Positions 49,972 to 58,760 are shown, numbered from the stretch's first letter. The stretch: DNA of 64,000 bases from Allobogoriella alba (GCF_042665525.1 NZ_JBHTCQ010000001.1:930001-994000); one strand, 5' to 3'. Numbers and translations: made by a program. The notes: generated from the sequence alone by a model not told the origin.

Positions 49972-50349
49972 GTGTACGCGCTCACCGTCCGCGACCGCAT
50001 GATGATCGCCCACTCGCTCCCGCACCCCGTGTTCGGCCCTGCGCAGGGTCTGCACGGCGCCACCTACGTGGTCGAGCTGACCATCCGGCGCGCCGAGCTC
50101 GGAGAGGAGGCCTTCGTCATCGACATCGGCGAGGCCACCACCCTGCTGCGCGAGGCGCTTGCCGATCTCGACTACGCCAACCTCGACGATCACCCGGAGC
50201 TCGCCGGCACCCTGACCACCACCGAGGCCCTCGCCCGATTCGTCGCCGACCGCGTGGCCGGTCGGCTGGCCGGCGGCCCGTACGCCGGTCTCGACGTGAC
50301 GCTGCGCGAGCATCCCGACGCCTGGGCCACATACAGCCGAGACCTGTGA
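49972..50349 (+). CDS. 6-pyruvoyl-tetrahydropterin synthase-like protein with altered active site
   Basis: A 125-residue PTPS/QueD-fold protein, the usual family length. The family pattern is visible: TVRDRMMIAHSLPHPVFG, GLHGATYVVELTIRRAEL and IDIGEATTLLREALADLDY. The third zinc His is missing: the HGH motif is HGA (His28, Ala30), and there is no Cys before it to act as the catalytic nucleophile. It may therefore catalyse a different step or only bind a pterin. The GTG has GGAG four bases upstream, and the stop overlaps the glycosyltransferase start. Confidence 0.82.
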   Translation: MYALTVRDRMMIAHSLPHPVFGPAQGLHGATYVVELTIRRAELGEEAFVIDIGEATTLLREALADLDYANLDDHPELAGTLTTTEALARFVADRVAGRLAGGPYAGLDVTLREHPDAWATYSRDL

Positions 50350-51395
50350 TCGCCTTCGTCAGCTGGGACGACACCCGCCCCTCGGGCGGCAACACCTACG
50401 ACGCCGCCCTGGTCGCGGCGCTGCGGTCCGCAGGCAGCAGCGTCACCGTCCATGCTCTCCCGGGATCGTGGCCGGTGCCCGAACCGGCCGCGCTCGTGGC
50501 ACTCGCGGACGTGCTCCAGGAGCATCCGGTGAGCCTCGTGGACGGCATCGTCGCGTCCGCGGCGCCCGACCAGATCGAGGTCGCGGTCGCGGCGGGTCGC
50601 CGCGTCGTCGTCCTGTTCCACATGGCCACGGCTGACGAGGTCGGCCTGCCGGCGGTGGAGCGGGACCGCCGCGAGGACCTCGAGGGAAGGGCGCTGCGGG
50701 CGGCGAGCGCCGTCGTCGCAACCTCGGCCACGGCGGCCGACAGCCTCGCCGGCCGTCACGGGCTCACGGACGTTCGCGTGGCCCGCCCCGGTGCCACGCC
50801 CTCGCCCGTCGCCCCGGGCAGCAGTGCCGAGCCCCGGTTGCTGAGCATCGGCACGCTCAGCGCGACCAAGGACCAGGCCACGGCCGTGCGTGCCCTCGGG
50901 CTGCTGCGTGACCTCCCGTGGAGCGCCCGCTTCGTCGGGCCGGCCGACGTCGAGCCCGCGTACGCGCACCAGGTCAGCACGCTCGTCGACGAGACCGGCC
51001 TCGCCGATCGTGTCCGGCTCACCGGTGGCCTCACCGGCGACGCGCTCGAGCAGCAGTGGCGCGACGCCGACCTGCTCCTGCTGACGTCACGGACGGAGAC
51101 TTTCGGCCTGGTCGTCACCGAGGCGCTCGCCAGAGGCGTCCCGGCGGTGGTCAGCGCCGGGACCGGGGCCGTCGAGGCGCTCGGGCGCGGTGCGGGGCCG
51201 CCGAGGGAGACGCTGCCCGGTTGCTCGGTCCGCGCGGGCGACTCTGCCGCGCTCGCCACGGTGCTGCGCCGCTGGCTCACGGAGCCTGACCTGCGGTCGG
51301 ACTGGCGACGGGCCGCGCTCGCACACCGCGACCGGCTGCCGGGCTGGAGCACCACGGCCGCCGTCGTGCAGGGCGTCCTCGGGGTCGACGGGTAG
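50346..51395 (+). CDS. GT4-type glycosyltransferase
   Basis: A 349-residue GT-B glycosyltransferase. The donor-binding C-terminal domain shows LLSIGTLSATKDQATAVRAL and the E-x7-E motif TETFGLVVTEALARGVPAVV. The N-terminal half starts IAFVSWDDTRPSGGNTYDAA, a GGN loop typical of GT4. The GTG start overlaps the PTPS-like stop (GTGA). Coupling to pterin-fold and dehydrogenase genes suggests it glycosylates a pterin-like or other small molecule rather than a polysaccharide. Confidence 0.87.
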   Translation: MIAFVSWDDTRPSGGNTYDAALVAALRSAGSSVTVHALPGSWPVPEPAALVALADVLQEHPVSLVDGIVASAAPDQIEVAVAAGRRVVVLFHMATADEVGLPAVERDRREDLEGRALRAASAVVATSATAADSLAGRHGLTDVRVARPGATPSPVAPGSSAEPRLLSIGTLSATKDQATAVRALGLLRDLPWSARFVGPADVEPAYAHQVSTLVDETGLADRVRLTGGLTGDALEQQWRDADLLLLTSRTETFGLVVTEALARGVPAVVSAGTGAVEALGRGAGPPRETLPGCSVRAGDSAALATVLRRWLTEPDLRSDWRRAALAHRDRLPGWSTTAAVVQGVLGVDG

Positions 51396-51452
51396 GAGTC
51401 GGAGGCGTCGGAGCGCAGGCGGTCCGTGACGCCGACCCTGACGCCGACGTGA

Positions 51453-52853
51453 CTACCGCAGGGTTCGCCGCGACGCGGACAGGTCGAACTCGGTGCACAC
51501 GTCGTCGCCGAGCACGAACCGGCGCACCGGTGCCCCGACGGCGTCGGCCAGCCGGTCCGCGCCGTCGAACCGGATACCCGGGATCCCGTCGCCGATGAGC
51601 AGCGGCGCCGTCGTGAGGAACAGCCGGTCCAGGACCCCGGCGGCCAGGAACGCGGACACCAGGCGGCCACCGCCCTCCACGAGGACCCGGCCGAGACCGC
51701 GTGCCCGCAGCACCGCGAGCACGCCCGCCGGGTCGAACCGGCCCGCGGCGTCCAGCGGCAACCGCACCACGTTCACGTGCCGCGCCGCGGTGCCGTTCGG
51801 CCCTTCGGCGTCGTTGCCGAGCACCCACAGGGTCGGGGCAGCATCGTCGGTGAACACCCGGGACCCGCGCGGGGCACGTCCGCCCGGGTCGAGGACCACC
51901 CGCACCGGGTTCGCCCCCGGCACCGCCCGCACGGTCAGCCGGGGGTCGTCCGCGGCGACCGTGGCGGCCCCGACGACCACCGCATCCACCAGCGCCCGCA
52001 GCCGGTGCAGGTGCGTGCGGTCCTGCTCGCCGGTGACGAACTCCGCGTCGCCGGTGCGTGCCGCGATGAAGCCGTCCATGCTCTGGCCCAGCTGGGCGAT
52101 GGTCAGCGGCGACCCGGCTGCGACCAGCGGACCGTATCGGTCCAGGAGCATCGCATCCGTGCCGGCGGCGGCCTGGTCCGGAACCCGGCCGGTCAGCATC
52201 TGCGTCCACGGGTCCGGCAGCGCCGCGACCGTGTCGTGCCGCATACGGCGTCGCTTGGTGTCGAGGTAGAACGCGTTCTCCGGACGGTCCGGCACGGTGA
52301 GGACGTGCCGCGAGACCACCTGGATCCCGAGCTCGCCCAGTCGTTCGGCCTTCTCCGGGTTGGCCGACATCAGACGCACCCGCGTGGCGCCGAGGTCGTG
52401 CAGGATGTCCGCGACCTCCTCGTAGGTGCGGGCGTCCGCCGGGTAGCCGAGCTCGAGGTTCGCGTCCACGGTGTCCAGGCCGGCGTCCTGCAGCGCGTAG
52501 GCACGCAGCTTGGCGAGCAGCCCGATGCCGCGACCCTCGTGGCCGCGCACGTACACCAGGGCGCCGCGGCCCTCGCGCGCGATTTCCGCGAGCGCGGCCT
52601 GGAGCTGTTCACCGCAGTCGCAGCGTCGCGAGCCCAGTGCGTCACCGGTGAGGCACTCGGAGTGCACGCGCACCAGCGGCGGGGTGGCGGCGTCCGAGGC
52701 GACGTCGCCCATCACCAGCGCGACGTGCCCGAGTCCGCCGGCACCGTCGTAGCCGTACATCTCGAACGTCCCGTGGGCGGTCGGCAGCGTCGTCGCGACC
52801 GTGCGTCGCACTCCCAGACCAGGCAGATCGGTCACCGTAGAACTTTGACACAC
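51453..52853 (-). CDS. ribA: GTP cyclohydrolase II fused to a RibD-type reductase domain
   Basis: A 466-residue two-domain protein. Residues about 10-210 are GTP cyclohydrolase II: zinc Cys residues at 67, 78 and 80 (ECLTGDALGSRRCDC), catalytic RGHEGRGIGLLAKLRAYALQ and VRLMSANPEKAERLGELG. Residues about 235-466 are a RibD_C/dihydrofolate-reductase-fold reductase (ESMDGF-like QSMDGFIAARTGD; VLVEGGGRLVSAFLAAGV). Neither the DHBP synthase nor the RibD deaminase domain is present. It is convergent with the PTPS/GT operon. The start may instead be the GTG at 52835. Confidence 0.9.
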   Translation of the reverse strand: MCQSSTVTDLPGLGVRRTVATTLPTAHGTFEMYGYDGAGGLGHVALVMGDVASDAATPPLVRVHSECLTGDALGSRRCDCGEQLQAALAEIAREGRGALVYVRGHEGRGIGLLAKLRAYALQDAGLDTVDANLELGYPADARTYEEVADILHDLGATRVRLMSANPEKAERLGELGIQVVSRHVLTVPDRPENAFYLDTKRRRMRHDTVAALPDPWTQMLTGRVPDQAAAGTDAMLLDRYGPLVAAGSPLTIAQLGQSMDGFIAARTGDAEFVTGEQDRTHLHRLRALVDAVVVGAATVAADDPRLTVRAVPGANPVRVVLDPGGRAPRGSRVFTDDAAPTLWVLGNDAEGPNGTAARHVNVVRLPLDAAGRFDPAGVLAVLRARGLGRVLVEGGGRLVSAFLAAGVLDRLFLTTAPLLIGDGIPGIRFDGADRLADAVGAPVRRFVLGDDVCTEFDLSASRRTLR

Positions 52854-53009
52854 CGTGCCTGCCCGTGCCCCACGGAAAGCTGCTCATCTCGGCGCTGATC
52901 AGGGTCCGCGCAGGGCCGGACGTGCGACCGGCGGCTGACGGGTGTTCACCGACGCGACATCCGGGAGCCCTGCCGTGCGCGCACTCCGTCCGCTCGGCGA
53001 GCGACCACC

Positions 53010-53257
53010 GTGCCCGCACGCCACGCCACCCGCGTCCTGACGGGCGGAGCCGCGTTCGTCACTGCCCACGGGCTGGCCGGCGAGCCCACCGCCGAGCCGA
53101 GCGAGGACTCGAGCGGAACGGACGAGGACGAGGAGCCGGACTCTCTCCCGGAGACGCGGGGCCGCGCAGCGCCACGCTCCCGGGCGCGACCGGGCTGCTC
53201 GGCGCCGGAACCGTTCTGATCTGGCTGCGCCGTCAGCCTGGCCTGAGGCCAGGCTGA
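53010..53257 (+). pseudogene. Possible frameshifted LPXTG-type small surface protein
   Basis: From the GTG at 53010 one frame gives a hydrophobic leader (TRVLTGGAAFVTAHGLAG), an acidic linker (SEDSSGTDEDEEPD) and SLPET. A second frame then supplies TLPGATGLLGAGTVLIWLRR, a hydrophobic segment with a basic tail. Together they read as a short sortase substrate interrupted by a one-base shift near the G-run at about 53158-53162. No ribosome site is evident, so a chance resemblance or sequencing error is possible. The surrounding stretch 52854-53478 otherwise shows no gene. Confidence 0.35.
53233..53257. terminator. Hairpin in the 53-kb gap
   Basis: TCAGCCTGGCC and GGCCAGGCTGA form a perfect 11-bp stem with a TGA loop. 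It overlaps the C-terminus of the possible LPXTG remnant and is not followed by a T-run. Confidence 0.45.
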
Positions 53258-53352
53258 CTACGTCTGAGACCGACGCGAAAGCACGATCTGTGGACCGTCG
53301 TCCGTAGATCGAGTCGCGTGCCGAACGGCGCGATCCAGCTTTGGTAGAGCCG

Positions 53353-53381
53353 TTGCCACATCCGCGCGGTAGCACTAATGT
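53353..53381 (+). promoter_or_regulatory. Putative sigma-70 promoter of the repeat-containing surface protein
   Basis: -35 TTGCCA at 53353-53358, a 17-bp spacer and -10 TAATGT at 53376-53381, about 100 bases before the ATG at 53479. Spacing and hexamers are good for this genome. Confidence 0.5.
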
Positions 53382-53478
53382 CACGCAACCTAGGCAGTTC
53401 GAGGTCGTTGGGGCCAATGGCGGCGCCAGAGGTTCGAGTGATCGCGCCGCGACTCGGCCCCGAGAGGGGGAGCTTGCC

Positions 53479-54315
53479 ATGACTGCGCCAGGGGTGGAGC
53501 CCGAGAACCCGCAACAGCAACCACCAGTAGAGCCGGGCGGCAAGCGCAAGGTCGATCGCAGCTGGTTCGCGCGGCACAAGATCCTCACCGCGCTGGGTGT
53601 CATCGTCGTCATCATCGTCATCGCCAGCATCGCGACGCAGGGCGGTTCACCAGAAGCGCCCTCTGGAGAAGAGCCGACTGATGCGGGCCAGGGTGAGGCG
53701 GATCAGGGCCAGCAGCCCAACGATGACGAAGGAGAGACCGAGGAGCAGGCTCCCGAGAACGAGGGCCCGGCCGATCCGTTCGCTGATCTGTATCCAGGCT
53801 TTGACGAGGTGAGTGAGAGCGGCAGCGGAGACGCAGTGGTGGCCGTGCCCGCGTCCGTCGCGATGGTGACGGCAACGCACGACGGCTCAGGCAACTTCAG
53901 CATCACCGTGATCGACGAGGCGAATCAGCCAACAGGCGACCTGCTGGTGAACACAATCGGGTCGTACTCGGGTACGACTGCTTATGGGCTGAACCAGCTT
54001 GGTGAACCCGCCAGCATCCAGGTGACCGCCGATGGTGCATGGACGCTCGACTTCGCCCCCATGTCGACAGCGCCGGAGCTGACGTTGCCTGCGGAGAGCG
54101 AGGGGGACAGTGTCTTCCGGTACACCGGAGACGCGGGAACGTGGGCAGTCAGCCACTCCGGGCAATCGAACTTCACTGTCACGGAGTACCCGGAACTTAT
54201 CCCGAGCTTGCTTGTGAACGAGATCGGGAATTATTCGGGGAGCGTTCCCGCAGTCGCCGGGCCGGCAATTGTGACGATCACAGCCGACGGCACATGGTCC
54301 ATCCAGCCGGAGTAG
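53479..54315 (+). CDS. Membrane-anchored surface protein with two repeated domains
   Basis: A 278-residue protein starting at the ATG at 53479 behind GGGGGAGC. After a Pro/Gln-rich cytoplasmic start and a basic RKVDRSWFARHK, one membrane helix (ILTALGVIVVIIVIASIA, about residues 35-52) is followed by an acidic Q/E/D-rich stalk and two similar domains: LLVNTIGSYSGTTAYG with IQVTADGAWTLD, and LLVNEIGNYSGSVP with VTITADGTWSIQ. GC content is visibly lower than the flanks, hinting at transfer. I do not recognise a functional family; binding or adhesion is a guess. Confidence 0.7.
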   Translation: MTAPGVEPENPQQQPPVEPGGKRKVDRSWFARHKILTALGVIVVIIVIASIATQGGSPEAPSGEEPTDAGQGEADQGQQPNDDEGETEEQAPENEGPADPFADLYPGFDEVSESGSGDAVVAVPASVAMVTATHDGSGNFSITVIDEANQPTGDLLVNTIGSYSGTTAYGLNQLGEPASIQVTADGAWTLDFAPMSTAPELTLPAESEGDSVFRYTGDAGTWAVSHSGQSNFTVTEYPELIPSLLVNEIGNYSGSVPAVAGPAIVTITADGTWSIQPE

Positions 54316-54357
54316 TGCGGCTCTCCCGCTCAGCGGCTCTGCCGGATTCGGGGTCGG

Positions 54358-55359
54358 TCAGTCATCCTCGACGGCACGACGACGCAGGATCGCGGCGAGG
54401 ATCGCGCCGGACACGTTGTGCCACACCGAGAACACCGCACCTGGCAGGGCCGCGAACGGACTGAAGTACTGAGCCGCGAGGCCCGCGGCCAGGCCCGAGT
54501 TCTGCATGCCCACCTCGATGGCGACCGTCCGGCGGGCGCGCTCGGGCCGTCCGGTGAGCGCCGCGAGGCCGTAGCCGAGCAGGTAACCGAACCCGTTGTG
54601 CAGCACGACGGCGACGAGCACCAGGAGGCCGGCGGCGACGATCGCGTCGGCGCTACCGGCGACGACGGCCGCCACCACCAGGGCGATCGCCGCGACCGAG
54701 ATCCACGGCAGCACGGGCAGCGCGCGGCGGACCGCCTGCGGCAGCAGCAGCCGGACCACCAGGCCGAGCGCCACCGGCACGAGGACGATCTGGACGATCG
54801 TCAGCGCCATGGACGCGGCGTCGACCGGCAGGTACTGGCCCGCGAGCCACAACGTCAGCAGCGGCGTCAGGAGCGGAGCGAGCAGGGTGGAGACCGACGT
54901 CATCGTCACCGACAGCGCGGTGTCGCCCTTCGCAAGGTAGGTCACCACGTTCGAGGCCGTCCCGCCCGGCGCGCAGCCGACGAGGATGACGCCCGCGGCC
55001 AGCGCAGGATCCAGCCCCAGGGCCTGTGCGATGAGCCAGCCCACCACCGGCATGATGACGAACTGGCCCACCACGCCGATGAGCACCGGCAGCGGCCGGG
55101 CGACGACCATCGCGAAGTCCGGCGGCGTGAGGGTCAGACCCATCCCGAACATGATGATGCCGAGCAGCGGGTTGATGGCCGGCTCCAGAGTTCCGAAGAC
55201 CCCGGGGAGCGCGAAGCCCAGGACGCCGCCCGCGATGATCAGCAGCGGGAAGACGGTCACCGCGATCCGGCCGCTCCGCTCCTCCGCGGCGCTCGTCGCG
55301 GTGGTGGGGCGGTCCGGGCCCTCGTCCCCACCGGCAGGGACGGGATCGATCGTGCTCAT
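54358..55359 (-). CDS. Bile acid:sodium symporter-family (BASS) transporter
   Basis: A 333-residue transporter with about nine to ten helices. Family motifs include NPLLGIIMFGMGLTLTPPDF, LVGCAPGGTASNVVTYLAKG (sodium-binding loop), and EVGMQNSGLAAGLAAQYFSP. The start is taken as the ATG at 55359 (MSTIDPVPAGG). Such proteins import organic anions with sodium. It is convergent with the surface-protein gene, and its neighbours do not reveal a substrate. Confidence 0.88.
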   Translation of the reverse strand: MSTIDPVPAGGDEGPDRPTTATSAAEERSGRIAVTVFPLLIIAGGVLGFALPGVFGTLEPAINPLLGIIMFGMGLTLTPPDFAMVVARPLPVLIGVVGQFVIMPVVGWLIAQALGLDPALAAGVILVGCAPGGTASNVVTYLAKGDTALSVTMTSVSTLLAPLLTPLLTLWLAGQYLPVDAASMALTIVQIVLVPVALGLVVRLLLPQAVRRALPVLPWISVAAIALVVAAVVAGSADAIVAAGLLVLVAVVLHNGFGYLLGYGLAALTGRPERARRTVAIEVGMQNSGLAAGLAAQYFSPFAALPGAVFSVWHNVSGAILAAILRRRAVEDD

Positions 55360-55479
55360 GGGCGCCGATGATCCTCCGCGTCGGGCCGCAGGCCGTCGTT
55401 CGCCCACGATCCGGACGAGGTGGGCCACCGGCTGGACGCGCGGGCCGGAGGCGCTCGGGCCGCAGCGGGGAACCGCCGC

Positions 55480-56211
55480 TCAGCGGGCGTACTGGGCGAC
55501 GAAGGCCGCGATGATCCGTTGCGGCACGCTCACGTCGACGCCGCGCACACGCGCCTCCACCACGGCCTGCTGACCGGGCGCGAAGTAGCCGGCGTCACGG
55601 TAGATCCGGATCCGTTCGACGATCCCCGGCTCGTCGAGCTCCGGGTGGAACTGGGTGCCGTAGAGGTTGCGGCCGACCCGGAACATCTGCACCGGGCACA
55701 CCTCGCCCCGGGCGAGCAGCACCGCGGAGTCCGGGAGCTTGGAGATCGCCTCCTTGTGCCCGACGTAGGCCGTGAACGACGGCGGAAGGTCGGCCAGCAG
55801 AGGGTCCGCCGCACCGTTCTCGGTCACCTCGACGGTGATCGGGCCGACCGGCTCGGCGTGCGTCGAGTCCAGCACGGCACCGAGCTGCCGACCCAACGTC
55901 CCCACCCCGTAGCAGGCGCCGAAGAACGGGAAGTCCACCGTCACCAGGCGCCGGATCAACGTGCCGAGGTCGTGCTCCACCCGCCGTTGCGTGTCCGACT
56001 TGTGCTCCTCGGGGATCGAGCTGGTGAACGGGCTGCCCCCGAGGATGACGCCGGAGTAGTGCTCGAGATCGATCTCCGGCAGCGGCCGCGACTCCAGGCG
56101 CACCCGGTGCAGCTCGTGCTCCGCCAGTCCTCCGTATTGCAGGAAGGCGGCGTACTCGGCGTCGGCCGCCGCGTCCTCGGGTCGCGTGCCCAGCAGCAGG
56201 AAGGGCCTCAC
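55480..56211 (-). CDS. Class I glutamine amidotransferase-like protein
   Basis: A 243-residue GATase1-fold protein resembling the GuaA glutaminase domain. The nucleophile is in FPFFGACYGVGTLGRQLGAV and the catalytic His-Glu in YGTQFHPELDEPG. VILGGSPFTSS forms the oxyanion-side loop. The GTG at 56211 overlaps the upstream stop (GTGA). Stand-alone members often act on gamma-glutamyl compounds; the synthase partner is not evident here. Confidence 0.87.
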   Translation of the reverse strand: MRPFLLLGTRPEDAAADAEYAAFLQYGGLAEHELHRVRLESRPLPEIDLEHYSGVILGGSPFTSSIPEEHKSDTQRRVEHDLGTLIRRLVTVDFPFFGACYGVGTLGRQLGAVLDSTHAEPVGPITVEVTENGAADPLLADLPPSFTAYVGHKEAISKLPDSAVLLARGEVCPVQMFRVGRNLYGTQFHPELDEPGIVERIRIYRDAGYFAPGQQAVVEARVRGVDVSVPQRIIAAFVAQYAR

Positions 56212-56699
56212 GTCCCGGCCCACAGCGCCAGGGCCAGCAGCGCCCACATCACGGTGAGGGTGTAGCCGAGGACGAGCCCGGTGATCGCCAGCCCGCGTCC
56301 GCCCCAGTAGCCGTCGGTCATCCGGTGCAGCGCGAGGTGCCCGCAGACGACCGCGGCGAGGCCGACCCCTGGCAGCAGCGCCAGGACGCCGAGGATCACC
56401 GCCGCGACGGCGAGCGGGTGGTTGACCGGCTCCGGCGCGGTGTAGCCCTCGTCCGCGAACGACGTGGTGGCCAGGGCCGCCTCGGTCCCCGGGAAGACGA
56501 GCGGTTCCTCCCGCTGCGCGGACACACCGGTCGTGGGCAGACCCAGCCGTTCGGCGTCCGCGGGGGACGCGTGGTCGTAGGTGGCGGAGGCGCCGTAGTC
56601 GCCGTACGGACTCGGCGCCGGCGTCGCCCGGCGCGGGCCGGAAGGTGCGGCGAAGGGGTTCTCCGGCTCGGGGCCCTGCCCGGCCGCGCGTGTGTCCAT
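56208..56699 (-). CDS. DUF4190-like membrane protein
   Basis: A 163-residue protein with a Pro/Ala/Glu-rich cytoplasmic N-terminus of about 90 residues and two helices at about residues 95-118 and 135-158 (LAVAAVILGVLALLPGVGLA; LAITGLVLGYTLTVMWALLA). The pair with CGHLALHRM between is typical of DUF4190 proteins, whose function is unknown. The ATG at 56699 has AGGAGG six bases upstream. It leads a two-gene operon with the GATase gene. Confidence 0.75.
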   Translation of the reverse strand: MDTRAAGQGPEPENPFAAPSGPRRATPAPSPYGDYGASATYDHASPADAERLGLPTTGVSAQREEPLVFPGTEAALATTSFADEGYTAPEPVNHPLAVAAVILGVLALLPGVGLAAVVCGHLALHRMTDGYWGGRGLAITGLVLGYTLTVMWALLALALWAGT

Positions 56700-56825
56700 C
56701 CCTGCCTCCTGACGTCGGCTCCAGGATCGCACAGCGACATCGGCCGGCGGAGGCTCGCGGTCACCTGTGACAGGGCCGAAACAGGAGCGCACTAGGGTGT
56801 GCTCGCGACACGGAGGGAGAACGCG

Positions 56826-58136
56826 ATGGGCGCGCGCACGTGGTGGCGGTGGACGGTGCACGGGGACGGGCGGCACATCGGTCCCGGCGAGGTGGTCGCG
56901 CCCGAGGAGCGGCTCAGCTGGCCCCTGACCATCGGCATCGGCGCGCAGCATGTCATCGCCATGTTCGGGGCCACGTTCCTGGTCCCCGCGATCACGGGGT
57001 TCCCGGCCTCCACCACCCTCTTCTTCTCCGCCGTCGGCACCATCCTCTTCCTCGTCATCACTGCCGGCCGGGTGCCCAGCTACCTCGGCTCGAGCTTCGC
57101 CTTCCTCGCGCCGATCGGCGCGGCCACCGCGACGGGAGAGATGTCCAGCGCGCTCGGCGGCATCATCGCCGTCGGCCTCATGCTCATCCTCGTCGGCGCC
57201 GTCGTGCACGTCGCCGGATCGAGGTGGATCGACGCGGTCATGCCACCGGTGGTGACCGGTGCGATCGTCGCGCTCATCGGGCTCAACCTGGCGCCTGCCG
57301 CGTGGCAGAACGTCCAGGAAGGAGCCGTCACCGCCGTCGTCACGATCGTGGCGATCCTGCTCTCCGCGGTGCTGTTCCGCGGGTTCCTCGGCCGGCTGTC
57401 CATCTTGCTGGGCGTGGTCGTCGGCTACGCCGTCGCCGCCGTGCGTGGCGAGGTGGACTTCACGGACGTACGGGCGGCACCCTGGGTCGGCCTGCCCGAG
57501 TTCGTCGCCCCGAGCTTCGACCCGACGTTGCTCGGACTCTTCGTCCCCGTCGTGCTGGTGCTGGTCGCGGAGAACGTCGGGCACGTGAAGTCGGTGGCGG
57601 CCATGACCGGCCGCGACCTGGACCCGGTCATGGGCCGGGCGCTCCTCGCGGACGGCGTGTCCACGGCGCTTGCCGGCGCCGGCGGAGGGTCCGGCACCAC
57701 GACCTACGCCGAGAACATCGGCGTGATGGCCGCGACGAAGGTGTACTCGACGGCCGCGTACGTCGTCGCCGCGGCGTTCGCGTTCCTGCTCAGCCTCTCG
57801 CCGAAGTTCGGCGAGCTCGTCGGATCGGTCCCGCTCGGCGTCCTCGGCGGCGCGGGCACCGTGCTGTACGGGATGATCGGCGTCCTCGGCGTGCGGATCT
57901 GGGTGCAGAACCGCGTCGACTTCTCCAACCCGATCAACCTGAACGTCGCCGCCGTGGCGCTCGTCGTCGCGATCGCCGACTACACCTGGGTCGCGGGATC
58001 CATGACGTTCGGCGGCATCGCGCTGGGATCCGCTGCGGCCATCGCCGTCTACCACGGGATGCGCGGGATCGCTCGCCTCCGCGGGACGGACCCGACGCCG
58101 GTCGACGCGGACGCGCCGCGCGACCCGGTCCGCTGA
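56826..58136 (+). CDS. Uracil/xanthine NCS2-family permease
   Basis: A 436-residue NCS2 transporter. Motifs include IGAQHVIAMFGATFLVPAIT, FLAPIGAATATGEMSSALGG and PVVTGAIVALIGLNLAP, plus VAENVGHVKSVAAMTGRDLD and GGGSGTTTYAENIGVMAATK, which resemble UraA (uracil). The ATG has GGAGGGAGAA upstream. It is divergent from the DUF4190-like gene. The substrate is most likely uracil, in keeping with the upp gene elsewhere in the window. Confidence 0.9.
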   Translation: MGARTWWRWTVHGDGRHIGPGEVVAPEERLSWPLTIGIGAQHVIAMFGATFLVPAITGFPASTTLFFSAVGTILFLVITAGRVPSYLGSSFAFLAPIGAATATGEMSSALGGIIAVGLMLILVGAVVHVAGSRWIDAVMPPVVTGAIVALIGLNLAPAAWQNVQEGAVTAVVTIVAILLSAVLFRGFLGRLSILLGVVVGYAVAAVRGEVDFTDVRAAPWVGLPEFVAPSFDPTLLGLFVPVVLVLVAENVGHVKSVAAMTGRDLDPVMGRALLADGVSTALAGAGGGSGTTTYAENIGVMAATKVYSTAAYVVAAAFAFLLSLSPKFGELVGSVPLGVLGGAGTVLYGMIGVLGVRIWVQNRVDFSNPINLNVAAVALVVAIADYTWVAGSMTFGGIALGSAAAIAVYHGMRGIARLRGTDPTPVDADAPRDPVR

Positions 58137-58148
58137 GAGCGAGGAGGC

Positions 58149-58760
58149 TCAGGCGCGGCCGGAGGTCTCCACCGGCCGACAGTCCTCCGGGCCGGCGAGC
58201 GGCTCCTCGGGGTCGAGCGCCGCGATCTCGTCCGGCGTGAGCATGGCCTCGTACTCGGCGCCGAGGACGACGTCGACCGCCTCGTTCTCGCGACCGTCCG
58301 CCAGCGACACGACCGAACCGGGGAAGAGGCGAGCCAGCGAGTAGGCGGCCGTCACGCCCTGCGGACCGGTGATGATCTGGACGGCGCCCTCGAACGCGCC
58401 CTCCGGCCAGTTCGCCGCGTCGTTGACCAGCACGCCGGCGCGGCTGAGCGCCTCGCCGGTCTCGCCGGCCAGACCGTTCCGGTCCGTGCCGTTGTAGACG
58501 ACCGCCGTGATGCTGCCGAGGTCGAGCGGCGTTGCGTCCTCGGGCGGGCACGGCTGGACCACCGGCTCCTCCGAGGGCTCCTCCCTGGAGAAGTCACGGG
58601 CGAAGGGCGACGGCAGCAGCCCGGACCACATGGCGCCCGCGATGAGCGCCAGGACCAGGAGGATCGTGACCAGGCCGCCGAAGATGACCGTCTGCCGTTG
58701 CTGGAGACGACGGCGGCGAGCCGCTCGGGCCTCGCGGGCTGACGTGATGGGGGCTGTCAC
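58149..58760 (-). CDS. LytR_C-domain membrane-anchored protein
   Basis: A 203-residue protein. A very basic N-terminus (REARAARRRRLQQRQ) precedes one helix (VIFGGLVTILLVLALIAGAMW). Residues about 85-175 form a LytR_C domain: ITAVVYNGTDRNGLAGETGE and VQIITGPQGVTAAYSLARLF. These domains follow the catalytic part in LCP cell-wall ligases or stand alone, and are thought to bind cell-wall polymer. No LCP domain is present here. It is convergent with the uracil permease gene. Confidence 0.85.
   Translation of the reverse strand: MTAPITSAREARAARRRRLQQRQTVIFGGLVTILLVLALIAGAMWSGLLPSPFARDFSREEPSEEPVVQPCPPEDATPLDLGSITAVVYNGTDRNGLAGETGEALSRAGVLVNDAANWPEGAFEGAVQIITGPQGVTAAYSLARLFPGSVVSLADGRENEAVDVVLGAEYEAMLTPDEIAALDPEEPLAGPEDCRPVETSGRA

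Noticed and set aside
52844..52849. A TTGACA box on the + strand near the start of the ribA fusion
   Set aside because: No matching -10 at a suitable distance and no + strand gene starts just downstream.
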